Shown here piece after piece: positions 1 through 10,227 of a DNA stretch of 64,000 nt (positions are counted from its first letter, which is position 1; every line of letters begins with the position of its first letter). The stretch covers positions 38,795,732-38,859,731 of the forward strand of contig NC_083587.1 in the NCBI RefSeq assembly GCF_027579695.1. The letters are read 5' to 3'. The DNA comes from Neoarius graeffei (Eukaryota; Chordata; Actinopteri; Siluriformes; Ariidae). The notes below the pieces were generated by a model. It worked only from the letters and a program-made list of their open reading frames with translations, was not told the DNA's origin and ran no database searches. A program made the position numbers and the translations under genes.

Positions 1-558
1 ATCTGGCAAAGACAGGGACCTGAGTGCTTTGATTTCCAGCTGTTTTCTGAAGAGATGCTTCGGGTCTTCGATCAGGCAGACATCAGTACCGACGCAGCCC
101 GAAAGCTCATGTCCATCCGGCAAGGAGGAAGCGTCGCAGATTACGCCATCTCGTTCCGAACACTCGCAGCAGTAAGTGGATGGAACGAGACTGCCCTGGT
201 GTCAGCCTTCCACCATGGTCTGTCTGACCCCATCAAGGACGGTCTGGCCTCTATTGGATGCCCAAGTGACCTCGAAACCCTCATCTCACATGCTATTCGT
301 CTGGACAACAGGATGAGAGAACGCCACCAAGCCTTGAGCCCCCCCAGCCTCCCTACCTCTACCTGGAGACCGTCTACCTCCTTCAGTGACTGTCCAGAAC
401 CCATGCAAGTGGGTCGTACTCGCCTCTCCGCATCTGAGAGGGAGCGCAGAAGGAGGGACAAGTGCTGCATCTACTGTGGCAAGCCTGGTCACTTCCGAGC
501 ATCATGTCCCGAACTCTTGGGAAAAGGACCGCCCCGTCCAGCCGAGGGAGGGTTGTGA
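1..558 (+). CDS. gag: gag polyprotein, 5'-partial (gypsy element 1)
   Basis: The frame is open from base 1 to a TGA ending at 558, so the protein starts upstream of the window. It is the C-terminal part of a retrotransposon Gag, the structural protein that packages element RNA in cytoplasmic particles. The visible zinc knuckle (CX2CX4HX4C, about nt 463-507, with [10 protein letters not shown]) would bind RNA. The upstream part has the charged alpha-helical character of the retrotransposon gag domain. The last 97 nt overlap pol in the -1 frame. No break is visible in this stretch. Confidence 0.88.
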   Translation: MWQRQGPECFDFQLFSEEMLRVFDQADISTDAARKLMSIRQGGSVADYAISFRTLAAVSGWNETALVSAFHHGLSDPIKDGLASIGCPSDLETLISHAIRLDNRMRERHQALSPPSLPTSTWRPSTSFSDCPEPMQVGRTRLSASERERRRRDKCCIYCGKPGHFRASCPELLGKGPPRPAEGGL

Positions 559-3500
559 CGGGGCCTACCCTCTCTCCCGGACTCCCTGGCCAAGGAATCT
601 ACATCCCGGTCTCCATCTCCTGGGGTGAGTCTGTCCACTCTTGTCAAGCTTTGATAGACTCAGGGGCGGCTGGGAACTTTATGGATATTCACTTCTCCCA
701 AAGCATCAATATACCTACTGCACCTCTTGAAGTCCCTCTGTCTGTGTCTGCCCTCGATGGCCAAGCGTTAGGTGATGGTAGAGTCACTCAAGTTACTTCT
801 CCAGTCTTCCTCCAGTCTCAAGGTCACAAGGAAGAAATATCCCTGCACCTAATTCCTTCACCTGAGTTCCCAGTTATTCTAGGCCTTCCTTGGCTTACTC
901 GCCACAACCCTCGCATAGACTGGGTAACAAGCCAGGTTGTGGAATGGGGCCCTGCATGCCATGCCTCTTGTCTGCTCTCTAGCTCTCCTGTGTCTCCTGC
1001 CGAGCCCCCTGATCTCACCGAGTTATCTCAAGTTCCCACAGAGTACTGGGATCTCAAGGAGGTATTCAGCAAGAGCAGGGCCGCCGTTCTTCCTCCGCAC
1101 CGGGCCTACGACTGTGCCATCGACTTGCTCCCTGGGACTACCCCTCCTCGTGGCAGACTGTTTTCCCTCTCTCAGCCAGAACGCAAGGCCATGGAGGAAT
1201 ACCTCAAAGATGCCCTGGTCTCTGGGTTCATTCGACCCTCCACCTCACCTGCTGGTGCCGGCTTCTTCTTTGTCGGCAAGAAGGATAGGGGGCTTCGACC
1301 ATGTATTGACTACAGGGGCCTGAACAAGATCACTGTGCGCAACCGATATCCCCTTCTGCTGATGTCCACTGCTTTCGATCTGCTCCAAGGCGCCACCGTC
1401 TTCACCAAGTTGGACCTACGGAACGCATACCACCTCATCCGTATCCGACAGGGAGACGAGTGGAAGACTGCCTTTAACACCCCGTCTGGGCACTACGAAT
1501 ACCAGGTGATGCCCTTCGGACTCACCAACGCACCAGCTGTTTTTCAGGCCCTAATCAACGACGTCTTAAGGGACATGATTAACCTGTACGTCTTTGTCTA
1601 CCTCGATGACATCCTTATCTTTTCCAAGACCGTGCAGGAGCACCGCCACCATGTCCGCCAGGTTCTCCAGAGGCTGCTGCAGAACAATCTGTTCGCCAAG
1701 GCCCAGAAATGCGAATTTCATGTTCCCGAGGTCTCCTTTCTGGGATTTATTGTACGGACAGGCCAACTCCAAATGGACCCTGCCAAGACCCTGGCCGTCC
1801 GGGACTGGCCTACTCCCAAGTCCGTTAAGGAGGTTCAGCGGTTCTTAGGATTCGCTAACTTCTACCGCAAGTTCATCAGGAACTTCAGTTCTGTGGCAGC
1901 ACCCATGTCAGACCTCACCAAAGGGACAGGTGGATCTTATGGCTGGTCTCCTCAGGCAGAAAAGGCGTTCAAAGACCTCAAGGCCCGCTTCTGCACGGCA
2001 CCCATTCTGGTCCTCCCGGACACCTCCCAACCATTCATCGTGGAGGTGGACGCCTCGGACAGTGGTGTCGGCGCGGTACTCTCTCAACGTTCGGAAGGAA
2101 AGCTGCACCCCTGCGCTTACTTCTCCCACCGCCTGAGTCCTGCGGAGTCCCGGTACGATGTGGGGGATCGAGAACTGCTAGCGGTCAAACTGGCCCTTGA
2201 GGAGTGGAGGCACTGGCTGGAGGGAGCGCAACATCCATTCCTGGTTTGGACTGACCACAAGAACCTGGAGTACCTCCAGCAAGCCAAGAGACTGAACCCT
2301 CGACAGGCTAGGTGGGCCCTGTTTTTCAGTCGGTTTGACTTCACCCTCTCGTACCGTCCCGGTTCCAAGAACACCAAACCTGACGCACTGTCCAGGCTGT
2401 TCTCTGCCACTAACAGGGAGAATGAAGTCGGGCCTATTATCCCGGTGTCTCGGATTGTGGCCCCTGTCCGCTGGGGTATTGAGGAGGCTGTTCGACGAGC
2501 CCAACGCCAGGACCCCGGTCCTGGGACGGGGCCACCGGGCCTCTTGTAAGTCCCACATCAAGCCCGGGCCAAGGTTCTCCAGTGGGGTCACTCTTCCCCT
2601 CTCACCGCCCACCCGGGAGCTCGGAGGACCCTGGACTTCCTGAAAAGACGCTTCTGGTGGCCTAACATGGAGCAGGAAGTAAGGTCATTTGTCCTGTCCT
2701 GTGAGGTTTGCACCAGAACCAAGAACCCATGACAGCGTCCCCAGGGTCTCCTGCATCCTCTGACCATTCCCCGGCGTCCCTGGTCCCACGTGGCAGTCGA
2801 CTTCATCACGGGTCTCCCTGAGTCACAAGGTAACATGGTCATTTTGGTCATTGTTGACAGATTCTCCAAGGCCTGCCGCTTCATACCTCTGTGCAAACTC
2901 CCCTCTGCTCTTGAAACAGCAAAACTTATATTTAATCATGTCTTCCGAGTCTTTGGTCTTCCACAGGACATCGTCTCAGACCGAGGGCCCCAGTTCTCCT
3001 CCCGAGTGTGGCACGGGTTCTGCAAGGTCATCGGAGCCACTGCCAGCCTCTCCTCTGGGTTTCACCCACAGTCCAATGGTCAGACGGAGAGGCTCAACCA
3101 GGACCTGGAAACCACCCTGCGTGGCCTGGCTATGGATAACCCGACATCGTGGAGCACCTGGCTGCCATGGGCAGAGTACGCCCACAACACCCTGCAGTCA
3201 TCGGCCACCAAGCTGTCGCCATTCCAGTGCCAATTCGGGTTCCAGCCACCTCTGTTCCCGGACCAGGAGGAGGACGCGGGGGTGCCCTCGGTCAACCAAT
3301 ATGTGAGACGGTGTCGCAAGACCTGGAGCAAGGTCAGGAAGACCCTCATACAGACCTCCAGAACCAACCAGACTCAGGCCAACCGCCACAGAAGACCTGC
3401 ACACACTTTCCGCCCTGGGCAGCGGGTTTGGCTGTCCACTAAGGACCTTCCGCTGCGGGTGGAGAACCGCAAGCTTGCTCCTCGCTACATTGGCCCCTTC

Positions 3501-3857
3501 AAGGTGGTGCGCAGGGTGAACCCTGTCTTCTACCGGCTCCAGTTGCCCCGGACTCTGAGGATCAACCCCACTTTCCATGTTTCCCTGTTGCGGCCTGTAC
3601 TGACGTCTACGTATGCCCCTGCCCCTAGGAACCCCCCACCCCCCCGCATCTTCCAGGGGCAGACTGTGTTCACTGTGCATCGCCTGCTTGACTCCCGCCG
3701 GGTCCGCGGCGGGTTGCAATATCTGGTGGACTGGGAGGGCTATGGTCCTGAGGAGCGCTGCTGGGTTCCTGCTCGGGATGTCCTGGATAAAGAACTGTGT
3801 CGGGACTTCCATTCGGCCCATCCGGATCGCCCTGGGAACGTCAGGAGACGCTCCTAG
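462..3857 (+). pseudogene. pol: pol polyprotein (PR-RT-RH-IN-chromodomain), two in-frame stops
   Basis: This frame encodes, in order: aspartic protease ([10 protein letters not shown], about nt 648-677); reverse transcriptase with [10 protein letters not shown] (about 1597-1626); RNase H ([11 protein letters not shown], about 2046-2078); the integrase zinc finger (H..H..C..C, about 2586-2712); the integrase core with D (VDFITG), D (DRGPQF) and E (TERLN); and a chromodomain ([12 protein letters not shown], about 3718-3753). The catalytic residues are all present. TAA at 2547-2549 and TGA at 2730-2732 interrupt the same frame between RNase H and the integrase core. The TGA looks like CGA deaminated at a CpG. 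The frame ends with TAG at 3855-3857, immediately before the polypurine tract and LTR. Confidence 0.92.
519..525 (+). promoter_or_regulatory. Predicted -1 ribosomal frameshift heptamer G_GGA_AAA
   Basis: Inside the gag/pol overlap, 12 codons after the zinc knuckle, the gag frame reads TTG GGA AAA, which gives the X XXY YYZ slippery string GGGAAAA in the correct register. Gag is in frame 1 and pol in frame 3, exactly a -1 relation, and pol has no plausible initiator of its own. PEG10 and Sushi elements use the closely related GGGAAAC site (established knowledge). A downstream stimulatory stem was not modelled. Confidence 0.75.
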
Positions 3858-3869
3858 AGGGGGGGGTCC

Positions 3870-4355
3870 TGTTAGGACTTGGACTGTTTTGGCCTCTAGA
3901 GGCCGCTGTTATTTCCTTTTCGTGTCATATTTATTTTGGCCTCTAGAGGCCGCCACTGTTCCTGTGTTTTGTGGGTTTTTTTTCTTAATTGCCTGTTAGT
4001 CCTAATTATCTTTACCTGTGTCCTTAATTAGTTTGTGTATTTATACCCCTGAGTTCAGTCCTCTTGTCACGGAGTCTTTGTGCTGTTATGTTTATCTCCA
4101 GTTTCCTTTGTACTGTGTTTTGTGGATCTTCTGAGCTTTTGCATTTTTGCCTTTTTCTTTTTGAATTATACTCTTTTGTTTTTTTTGTTTTGCCCTGGAT
4201 TGTATATAGTGTACATAGTATAAATAAACCTTTTGTTACTTTTTCTACTTCCGCCTCACGCCTCTGCATTTGAGTCATTCCCCTGGTGGCCTAGTGGGGG
4301 TTTGCTGGCTCATCACACCAACGAACCAGGTTCGAATCCCAGCAAAACCCTAACA
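3870..4355 (+). repeat. 3' LTR of gypsy element 1
   Basis: The LTR starts TGTTAGG after the purine tract and ends CCTAACA, giving the inverted ends TGTTAG/CTAACA and a length of 486 bp. A TATA-like box (TATTTATACC, about 4037) and AATAAA (about 4222) suggest the U3-R-U5 layout. U3 carries two copies of the perfect 14-bp palindrome GGCCTCTAGAGGCC (3891-3904 and 3938-3951). Near the 3' end, GGTTCGAATCCC (about 4329-4340) matches a tRNA B-box/T-arm. Confidence 0.88.
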
Positions 4356-4855
4356 TGTTCAGAAATGGTTTGAAATATCTTTCAACATAAAAAGACAAAC
4401 CAAATTCCTGAGATCTCAATCCAATCAAGCATCTGTGGGACATGTTGGACAAACAAGTTCAATCTATTGAGACCCCCCCTCACAACTTACAGGACTTAAA
4501 ACATCTGCTGTTAACATCTTGGTGCCAGAAACCACAGAACACCTTCAGAGGTCTTGTGGAGTTCATAGAGACATGTCATGTCTTACAGTAATGATGGATG
4601 TCATTTCTCTTTACTTAGTTGTTCGGTTATTGACATAATATGGATTACTATAGTTGTGGAAAAGGGCTATTTACTGTATTTTTATTATTTACTATTTGAT
4701 CTCAAACACATTAGAAAGGCAAGAAATTCCACTAATTAACTTTTGACAAGGCATACCTGTTAATTGAAAAGCTCTGATATCGTCAGTATTGTTCCAAAAT
4801 GTAGAAAAACCTATCAATGCATATGTGTTTCCAAATTTTTGACTTAGTTTTTTGT
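4356..4855 (+). mobile_element. Tc1-like DNA transposon remnant (3' end)
   Basis: Immediately after the LTR the + strand reads DLNPIKHLWDMLDKQV (about 4410-4460). This is the catalytic-glutamate region of Tc1 transposases, with E replaced by K, and is followed by a decayed C-terminus. The segment ends with TCCAAATTTTTGACT (about 4830-4845), typical of a fish Tc1 terminal repeat. Only the C-terminal part and one end survive. The gypsy element abuts it, so the insertion probably cut this relic. Confidence 0.7.
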
Positions 4856-4916
4856 ACACACACCATATTTGTATTTTATACATACATACACTTTTTTTTA
4901 TATAATATATATATAG

Positions 4917-5389
4917 TATGGAACCAGTATGGAATAGAAGTACCCAAGTCCCAATGGGCCATACCACAGAAGGTGGCTGAGAACAACAGGGCCAAGGTTC
5001 TGTGGGACTTCAGCTTCCAGACTGACAAACAGATCCTGGCTAACCAACCAGATATAGTGGTGGTGGACAAAGAGCAGAAGAGGGTGGTGGTGATAGATGT
5101 GGCGATCCCAGCTGACGCCAGCATCAGGAAGAAGGAACATGAGAAACTTGAGAAGTATCAAGGTTGAAAGAGCAGCTGGAACGGATGTGGAAGGTCAAGG
5201 GCTGCGTGGTCCCTGTGGTAGTGGGGGCACTTGGGGCAGTAACCCCCAAACTGGGAGAGTGGCTCCAGCAAATTCCAGGAACAACATCTGAAGCCTCAGT
5301 CCAGAAGAGCGCAGTCCTAGGAACATCGAAGATACTGCGCAGAACCCTCAAACTCCCAGGCCTCTGGTAGAGGACCCGAGCTTGAGGAT
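4917..5389 (+). pseudogene. C-terminal endonuclease fragment of a LINE (REL-type)
   Basis: Two frames joined near 5166 encode a conserved tail: PDIVVVD...VVVIDVAIP then RKKEHEKLEKYQ, and finally GALGAVTPKLGEWL and ILRRTLKLPGLW before TAG. The PD-X(n)-D followed by spaced K and KY fits the restriction-like endonuclease that R2/R4-type non-LTR retrotransposons carry after RT. No RT is present, so this is a strongly 5'-truncated copy. The clade assignment is inference. The protein tail is followed by a C28 tract rather than poly-A. Confidence 0.6.
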
Positions 5390-5402
5390 GACATGGATAC
5401 CA

Positions 5403-5430
5403 CCCCCCCCCCCCCCCCCCCCCCCCCCCC
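5403..5430. repeat. Poly-C homopolymer (28 C)
   Basis: A run of 28 cytosines follows the LINE fragment, then GCCGGGGG and a T14 run. Tracts of this length are unstable and error-prone in assemblies, so the length is uncertain. Confidence 0.85.
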
Positions 5431-5470
5431 GCCGGGGGTGAGAAGGAGATTTTTTTTTTTTTTAATTTTT

Positions 5471-5838
5471 GTGGCACGATGGTGTAGTGGTTAGCGCTGT
5501 CGCCTCACAGCAAAAAGGTCCGGGTTCGAGCCCCGCGCCCGGCGAGGGCCTTTCTGTGCGGGATTTGCATGTTCTCCCCGTGTCCGCGTGGGTTTCCTCC
5601 GGGTGCTACGGTTTCCCCCACAGTCCAAAGACATGCAGGTTAGGTTAACTGGTGACTCTAAATTGACCGTAGGTGTGAATGGTTGTCTGTGTCTATGTGT
5701 CAGCCCTGTGATGACCTGGCGACTTGTCCAGGGTGTACCCCGCCTTTCGCCCGTAGTCAGCTGGGATAGGCTCCAGCTTGCCTGCGACTCTGTAGAACAG
5801 GATAAAGCGGCTACAGATAACGAGATGAGAAGAGATAA
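5471..5838 (+). mobile_element. tRNA-derived SINE, copy 1
   Basis: The tRNA-like head has an A box (TGGTGTAGTGGTTAGC) and B box (GGTTCGAGCCC). The body includes ATGTTCTCCCCGTGT and CAGCTGGGATAGGCTCC. The tail is ATAACGAGATGAGAAGAG. This is the type copy of the SINE family that recurs through the window. It would be transcribed by RNA polymerase III and mobilised by a LINE partner. Confidence 0.88.
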
Positions 5839-7247
5839 TGATCTTTATTCATTTAATGAATGCACTACAATACAGATCTTAAAACTGACACACATTCTGG
5901 CTTAACCACATTGTAATATCTAATATTATCCGCAAAGCCATTACACTGCCCAGGTTCACACTGTGGTCTATTGAGAATGAGAATAGAACAATGTGACAGA
6001 CAGGTCACTTTTGCCAACAAGTCATTTTTGATCTGCATAAGTGATGTCCATTGAGAAGAAGAACGAATTCCTATTAGTATATGAAGACTTCCAGTAATTT
6101 TAGCTCACACACACTTTACATGCTTTGAACTGTTATTAATTAATTGCTACAAGATGAGAATACTGATGTTCCCCCAGTTAGTAAATAAAAATCAACTGTG
6201 CTGCCTAACAGTAAGTTCAGACCGGAACAGTAACAGCTTGTTTACTGTAGTTACCGTTATGTTGCTATCGAAGTAGGCTTTGTGTGGATCTGCTTGAGCA
6301 GAGGATTGTTAAAGCAGCACATCTGTAAAGTTGCCCATGCCTTCTCAACAAGCTGAAGCCCACTCACACGCTGCTTCATTCACTGGAGCCGCCTCGCCTT
6401 ATGAACCCTTAAACCCAGTTCAATGCCACTGTTTATCCAAACCACACCACAAACAACGACCCTGTGACCGAAATGAAGGATCACATTTGTAAATAAAACC
6501 TACCTATAAACGGAGTAGAAATGTTTAGAAGTCCACTTCCGACGCCTGGGATCCGGGAAGAGTGATTTACTTCTCTCTCTGTCTCTCTCTCTCTCTTAGC
6601 TGTCTAACTGCTATTTCCGGGTTGGTGAAACGTCATCGCACTGTCCTCGAACAGGTTCAAAAGCAACAAGGCATTGAACAATCATAACAATAAAATGTCC
6701 CTCTGTTATCATGCACTGACTACAACTGTTTACAGTAAATAAGGTCTTGAGCTGAATATCTGTTCAGATGTCCTTTCATAGCAAAGCTCCACATGACTGT
6801 CTACTACCCCCTGTGGTTTAAAGGAGCAATTGCCCGAACGCCACACCTGATTCGTCCCGTTATTTCGGGCACTGTGGTTCCCAAGCGTGCCCCTGAAGTG
6901 TGCATGCACCGCACATGGTCCTTATCTCCAACTCGAACAGGCACATTTGGACTTCATGAAGGCTTGTTAATGAGCCAGATCTTTTATGGTAGGTATACAA
7001 GCAATAACATGGATGTAACGTCCAGGATGGCATATTGCAGTAGTTAAACCAGATCACAGGTTCCCAGCCCTGGTCCTGCATCCTGTCCAGCACCCTGTCC
7101 AGCACATTTTAATGTTTTCCTTGCTCTTATTTGCCCACATGAGAAGAACTCTTTATGAGCTTATGAACGACATCGGGTGTGTTAGGAGCAGGGTGAAACA
7201 CAGCACACACAAACAGTGGGTGTCTATATTTAAAACTAGCAGGTTAC
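5839..7247. other. Non-coding stretch, no gene recognised
   Basis: The open frames here are short and unlike any family I know. A CT-rich microsatellite lies at about 6567-6598, just before CTATTTCCGGG. A GC-richer block at about 6380-6660 might be part of a promoter for the downstream eEF1A-like gene, but nothing in the sequence establishes this. Confidence 0.5.
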
Positions 7248-7261
7248 CCAGGCATGGATGT

Positions 7262-7636
7262 CTCATCTCATCTCATTATCTCTAGCTCCTTTATCCTTCT
7301 ACAGGGTTGCAGGCAAGCTGGAGCCTATTCCAGCTGACTACGGGCGAAAGGCGGGGTACACCCTGGACAAGTCGCCAGGTCATCACAGGGCTGACACATT
7401 GACACAGACAACCATTCACACTCACAGCCACACCTATGGTCAATTTAGAGTCACCAGTTAACCTAACCTGCATGTCTTTGGACTGTGGGGGAAACCGGAG
7501 CACCCGGAGGAAACCCACGCGGACACGGGGAGAACATGCAAACTCCGCACAGAAAGGCCCTCGCCGGCCACGGGGCTCGAACCCGGACCTTCTTGCTGTG
7601 AGGCGACAGCGCTAACCACTACACCACCGTGCCGCC
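7262..7636 (-). mobile_element. SINE, copy 2 (full length, with 14-bp target duplication)
   Basis: This is a full SINE in reverse orientation, with the ATCTCATCTC tail on the left and the GCCGTGCCGCC head on the right. It is flanked by an exact 14-bp duplication CCAGGCATGGATGT (7248-7261 and 7637-7650), as expected for target-primed reverse transcription. An ATT microsatellite follows at about 7651-7675. Confidence 0.92.
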
Positions 7637-8017
7637 CCAGGCATGGATGTAATTATTATTATTATTATTATTTTAAGTATGTGATATACAATACATTAAC
7701 CCAAGACAAACAAACATCCAAACATTCACCACCCAGGGGCCCAGAAATGGAATTTATGAGTTCTGCCAAATTGTGGCCATCTCCTGTACTTATGTGCCAA
7801 GTTTAGTGAAGATCTGTCAAGAGTTTGTGTTGATAAATGTAACGTGACAGGCATTGAGGGAGGGAGGGGGTGGGTGGATGGATGTTGTGCCCTCTAGGGA
7901 CCTCCCTGGGGCCTGTTCATGAATTTTGTTTATCTTTGCAAAATTCCAGGTCATCCCCCGACCTACTTGCCAAATTTGGTGAAAATCTGTCGAGAAATGG
8001 TGACATTCGGTCAAGGC

Positions 8018-8305
8018 AAACAGTTTTGCACTCAAGTTTCCATCAATGAAGAGTTTATAACATCAACGAAACTGACTTCATGTTAAAAACTGTTAATGTT
8101 ATAGTCACGTTGTCTGTCGTTGCCCAAATGAGGATGGGTTCCCTTTTGAGTCTGGTTCCTCACGAGGTTTCTTCCTCATGTCGTCTGAGGGAGTTTTTCC
8201 TTGCCACCGGCTTGCTCATTGGGGATAGATTAGGGATAAAATTAGCTCATGTTTTAAGTCATTCAAATTCTGTAAAGCTGCTTTGCGACAATGTCTATTG
8301 TTAAC
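8018..8305 (+). repeat. Interspersed fish repeat 'A', 5' part
   Basis: The segment runs from AACAGTTTTGCACTC to GCGACAATGTCTATTG. It includes GGGAGTTTTTCCTTGCCACC and CTGTAAAGCTGCTTTG, a very common fish interspersed repeat whose copies end in AAGCGCTATACAAA-type tails. A near-identical copy lies at 46557-46858. Diverged copies lie at 37250-37445 and about 31610-31700. Here the tail is missing and reappears at about 9813-9840, after a hAT-like insertion. Confidence 0.75.
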
Positions 8306-9812
8306 AGGCATGAAAACTGGTCAGGGGTGAAAAAGGTGAGAAGGGTGCGCGAGTGGTGACGTGGCCTCTGGTGTTGTTTTATTTTGTTTGGGGGGGGTCC
8401 TCCCCCAGAATAAATATTATAGCCTCCTTACTAAGTATACTGTATTGATATTTGCACAAGGACATACAGTACAAATACAAATTCAAATACATGTAGTTAT
8501 AGTGAAATTATGCCCTGGAAAAAAATGCGAATAATAGAACGAAGAAAGTGGAGAACACACAAGGAATAGTGATCATTTTTTCCTTTTATTTGCCTGGACC
8601 ACCAGTGTCTCCATGGCCTGCTTTCGCTGAGTTGCCACATGTTTCAGCCTTGCCCGCTTCTCTCCTTCAGCAGTCTGTTTCTTGGCCTGCTGAGCACTGC
8701 AAGTTGCTTGAGAGCCATACTTGCTCTGCTGCTGCTGCTTTTCCTCCTTGTTCACCCTCTGCTGGAGTTTGTATGTGGCTGCTGCAGAGTTAATGTTCTG
8801 TCCACTTCCCCAAACTTCACGTCCTCCCTTCTAAAGAGCTGCATAGCTGTCTTCCCCCTGGACATCAGCGTGTACTTGACCATCTGTATTGCATTAAATG
8901 TTTCCACATTCATGTTGCCACTCCTTTGATCAATTACATCATTCATCAGACTAAATGAGGACTCGACTCTAGGTCCATGAAAGATGGAGAGGCAACACTT
9001 AACCAGTGCACCCAGGGAGGGGTACTTGTCTGGTTTGTCGAAGACATGACCACTCCACGATGCTCTCTCCCTCCTTGAAGCTGGGGATGGTCAGGTCAAC
9101 ACTGAACCGCACAAGTTCCCTCTGGATCTCCTGGTCTGCTGGCAAGAGGTGCCCCAGCATACCACTCAGCCTGCCAAGATATGGAAGTACCTGCAGCTTT
9201 CAGTTCTTTTTAAATCAAGGCTGAATACTTTCTTCTTTGCTGCTGTCTTTTATTAAATCAAATTTGAGACTTTTAATTTGATTTCTTTCAGCACAGACAG
9301 CACTACAAAATGGCATCTCCACTATACAGTGCCCTATATAGTGAGTAGCGAGCAATTTCGGACACAGGGATTGTCAAAAGACGCACGCGCCCTCTTTCGA
9401 ATGCTGAAGTCAAGCCAGAAGTTTTGTTTGTTTTGATAGCAAATCAGGAAAGTTTGAAAAAAGTAGGAAATTCAGTCCAATGACTCAATCCAGCTTCTGG
9501 TGGTCTGGTCTGCACTCTGACTGATGTGTGCACGCTCTGGCCAGCAGGAGAAGAGGCGCAAAATGATGCTGCTTGCCCTTCGCAGTGAGATGCACTCGTC
9601 GCTATGGCGTCAATATCAAAGCAGGAGGAGGAGGCACAAACCGGCACGAACTGTCTATGGGTGTGAAGCGACCTCCTTGCCTTTTGGGTCAATATCAAAC
9701 CCCCCCCCCCCCCCCCCCACTTTTTTTCTCATCGGATCTACACGATTCACGTAGGTCACTCATTTTGGTTTCAAAACGGTGAATTTCGCTGAAAGGTGAG
9801 GGATTTTCATGT
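8306..9812 (-). mobile_element. hAT-like insertion inside repeat A
   Basis: The segment starts near CATGAAAACTGG and ends near GATTTTCATG, so the ends are inverted (CATGAAAA). It splits repeat A between TGTCTATTG and GTTAAAAACGCTATG. It holds a broken transposase C-terminus on - and a C-rich tract (about 9700-9717). The exact boundaries and the 8-bp duplication are not clear: TATTGTTA versus TATGGTTA is only a one-mismatch candidate. Confidence 0.55.
8573..9220 (-). pseudogene. hAT-type transposase C-terminal fragment (broken)
   Basis: Read on -, frames joined by small shifts give LQVLPYLGRLSGMLGHLL, then KYPSLGALVKCCLSIFHGPR, VESSFSLMNDVID, and a basic tail. The series YPSL..LVK..LSI.HG...E.SFS is the hAT dimerisation (hATC) motif. 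The frame shifts between about 9040 and 9060 and again near 8760, so no functional protein is made. The N-terminal zinc finger and catalytic core were not found. Confidence 0.65.
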
Positions 9813-10193
9813 ATGGTTAAAAACGCTATGCAAATAAACTTGACAAACATTGCCGCTTATTATATAGATTTGTAAATTGTGTTATATACTTAAAACACTT
9901 TCACAGATTCCCATCTGAAACACCCACTTCACGCCAGCAAGAGCTTTATCTGATTGGATCAGTTGTTTTGGGAGAGAAAGAACTAATATGTAGGATATGG
10001 TATTGGGAACCTGTGCACTATTAATACATGTTCAGTGACGGTTAATTGGACAGCCTGAATGATGTTATTAGGGCACGCAGTGAAGCAGATGGGCGGGTCT
10101 TTTTTTAAATGCACCTGAGCTGCATTACAGCATTCTATTTAATTGAAGCATTGGGGGGGGGTTTCCCCTTCCTGTTTAAAACATTTGGTGTAC

Positions 10194-10214
10194 TTCATAG
10201 CTTAATTTGTTCTA
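10194..10214 (+). promoter_or_regulatory. Probable 3' splice site of a 5'-UTR intron (eEF1A-like gene)
   Basis: The sequence TTAATTTGTTCTAG ends 13 nt before the start ATG at 10228. eEF1A genes normally have a non-coding first exon joined just upstream of the ATG, so this is the likely acceptor. The first exon and promoter were not located. Confidence 0.55.
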
Positions 10215-10227
10215 GGTAAAGTCTGGT

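Larger units (their letters stand above)
1..4355 (+). mobile_element. Chromodomain Ty3/gypsy (Sushi-like) retrotransposon, 3' part
   Basis: The window opens inside a Metaviridae-type LTR retrotransposon. In order it contains the end of gag with a zinc knuckle, protease, reverse transcriptase, RNase H, integrase with an HHCC finger, a chromodomain, a purine-rich tract (about 3856-3868) and a 3' LTR. The 5' LTR, primer-binding site and gag N-terminus lie outside the window. The C-terminal chromodomain places it among chromoviruses. The gag/pol overlap with a -1 shift resembles the fish Sushi lineage from which mammalian PEG10 derives (family knowledge). Two in-frame stops in pol make this copy defective. 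Confidence 0.93.

Noticed and set aside
5471-5545. tRNA gene suggested by A and B boxes
   Set aside because: The tRNA-like head is followed by the standard SINE body and has no acceptor-stem pairing typical of a functional tRNA. The same head occurs in the other copies.
6540-6660. Promoter of the eEF1A-like gene at the CT-rich/CTATTTCCGGG block
   Set aside because: There is no TATA box, no donor-ended exon and no spacing evidence linking it to the ATG at 10228.
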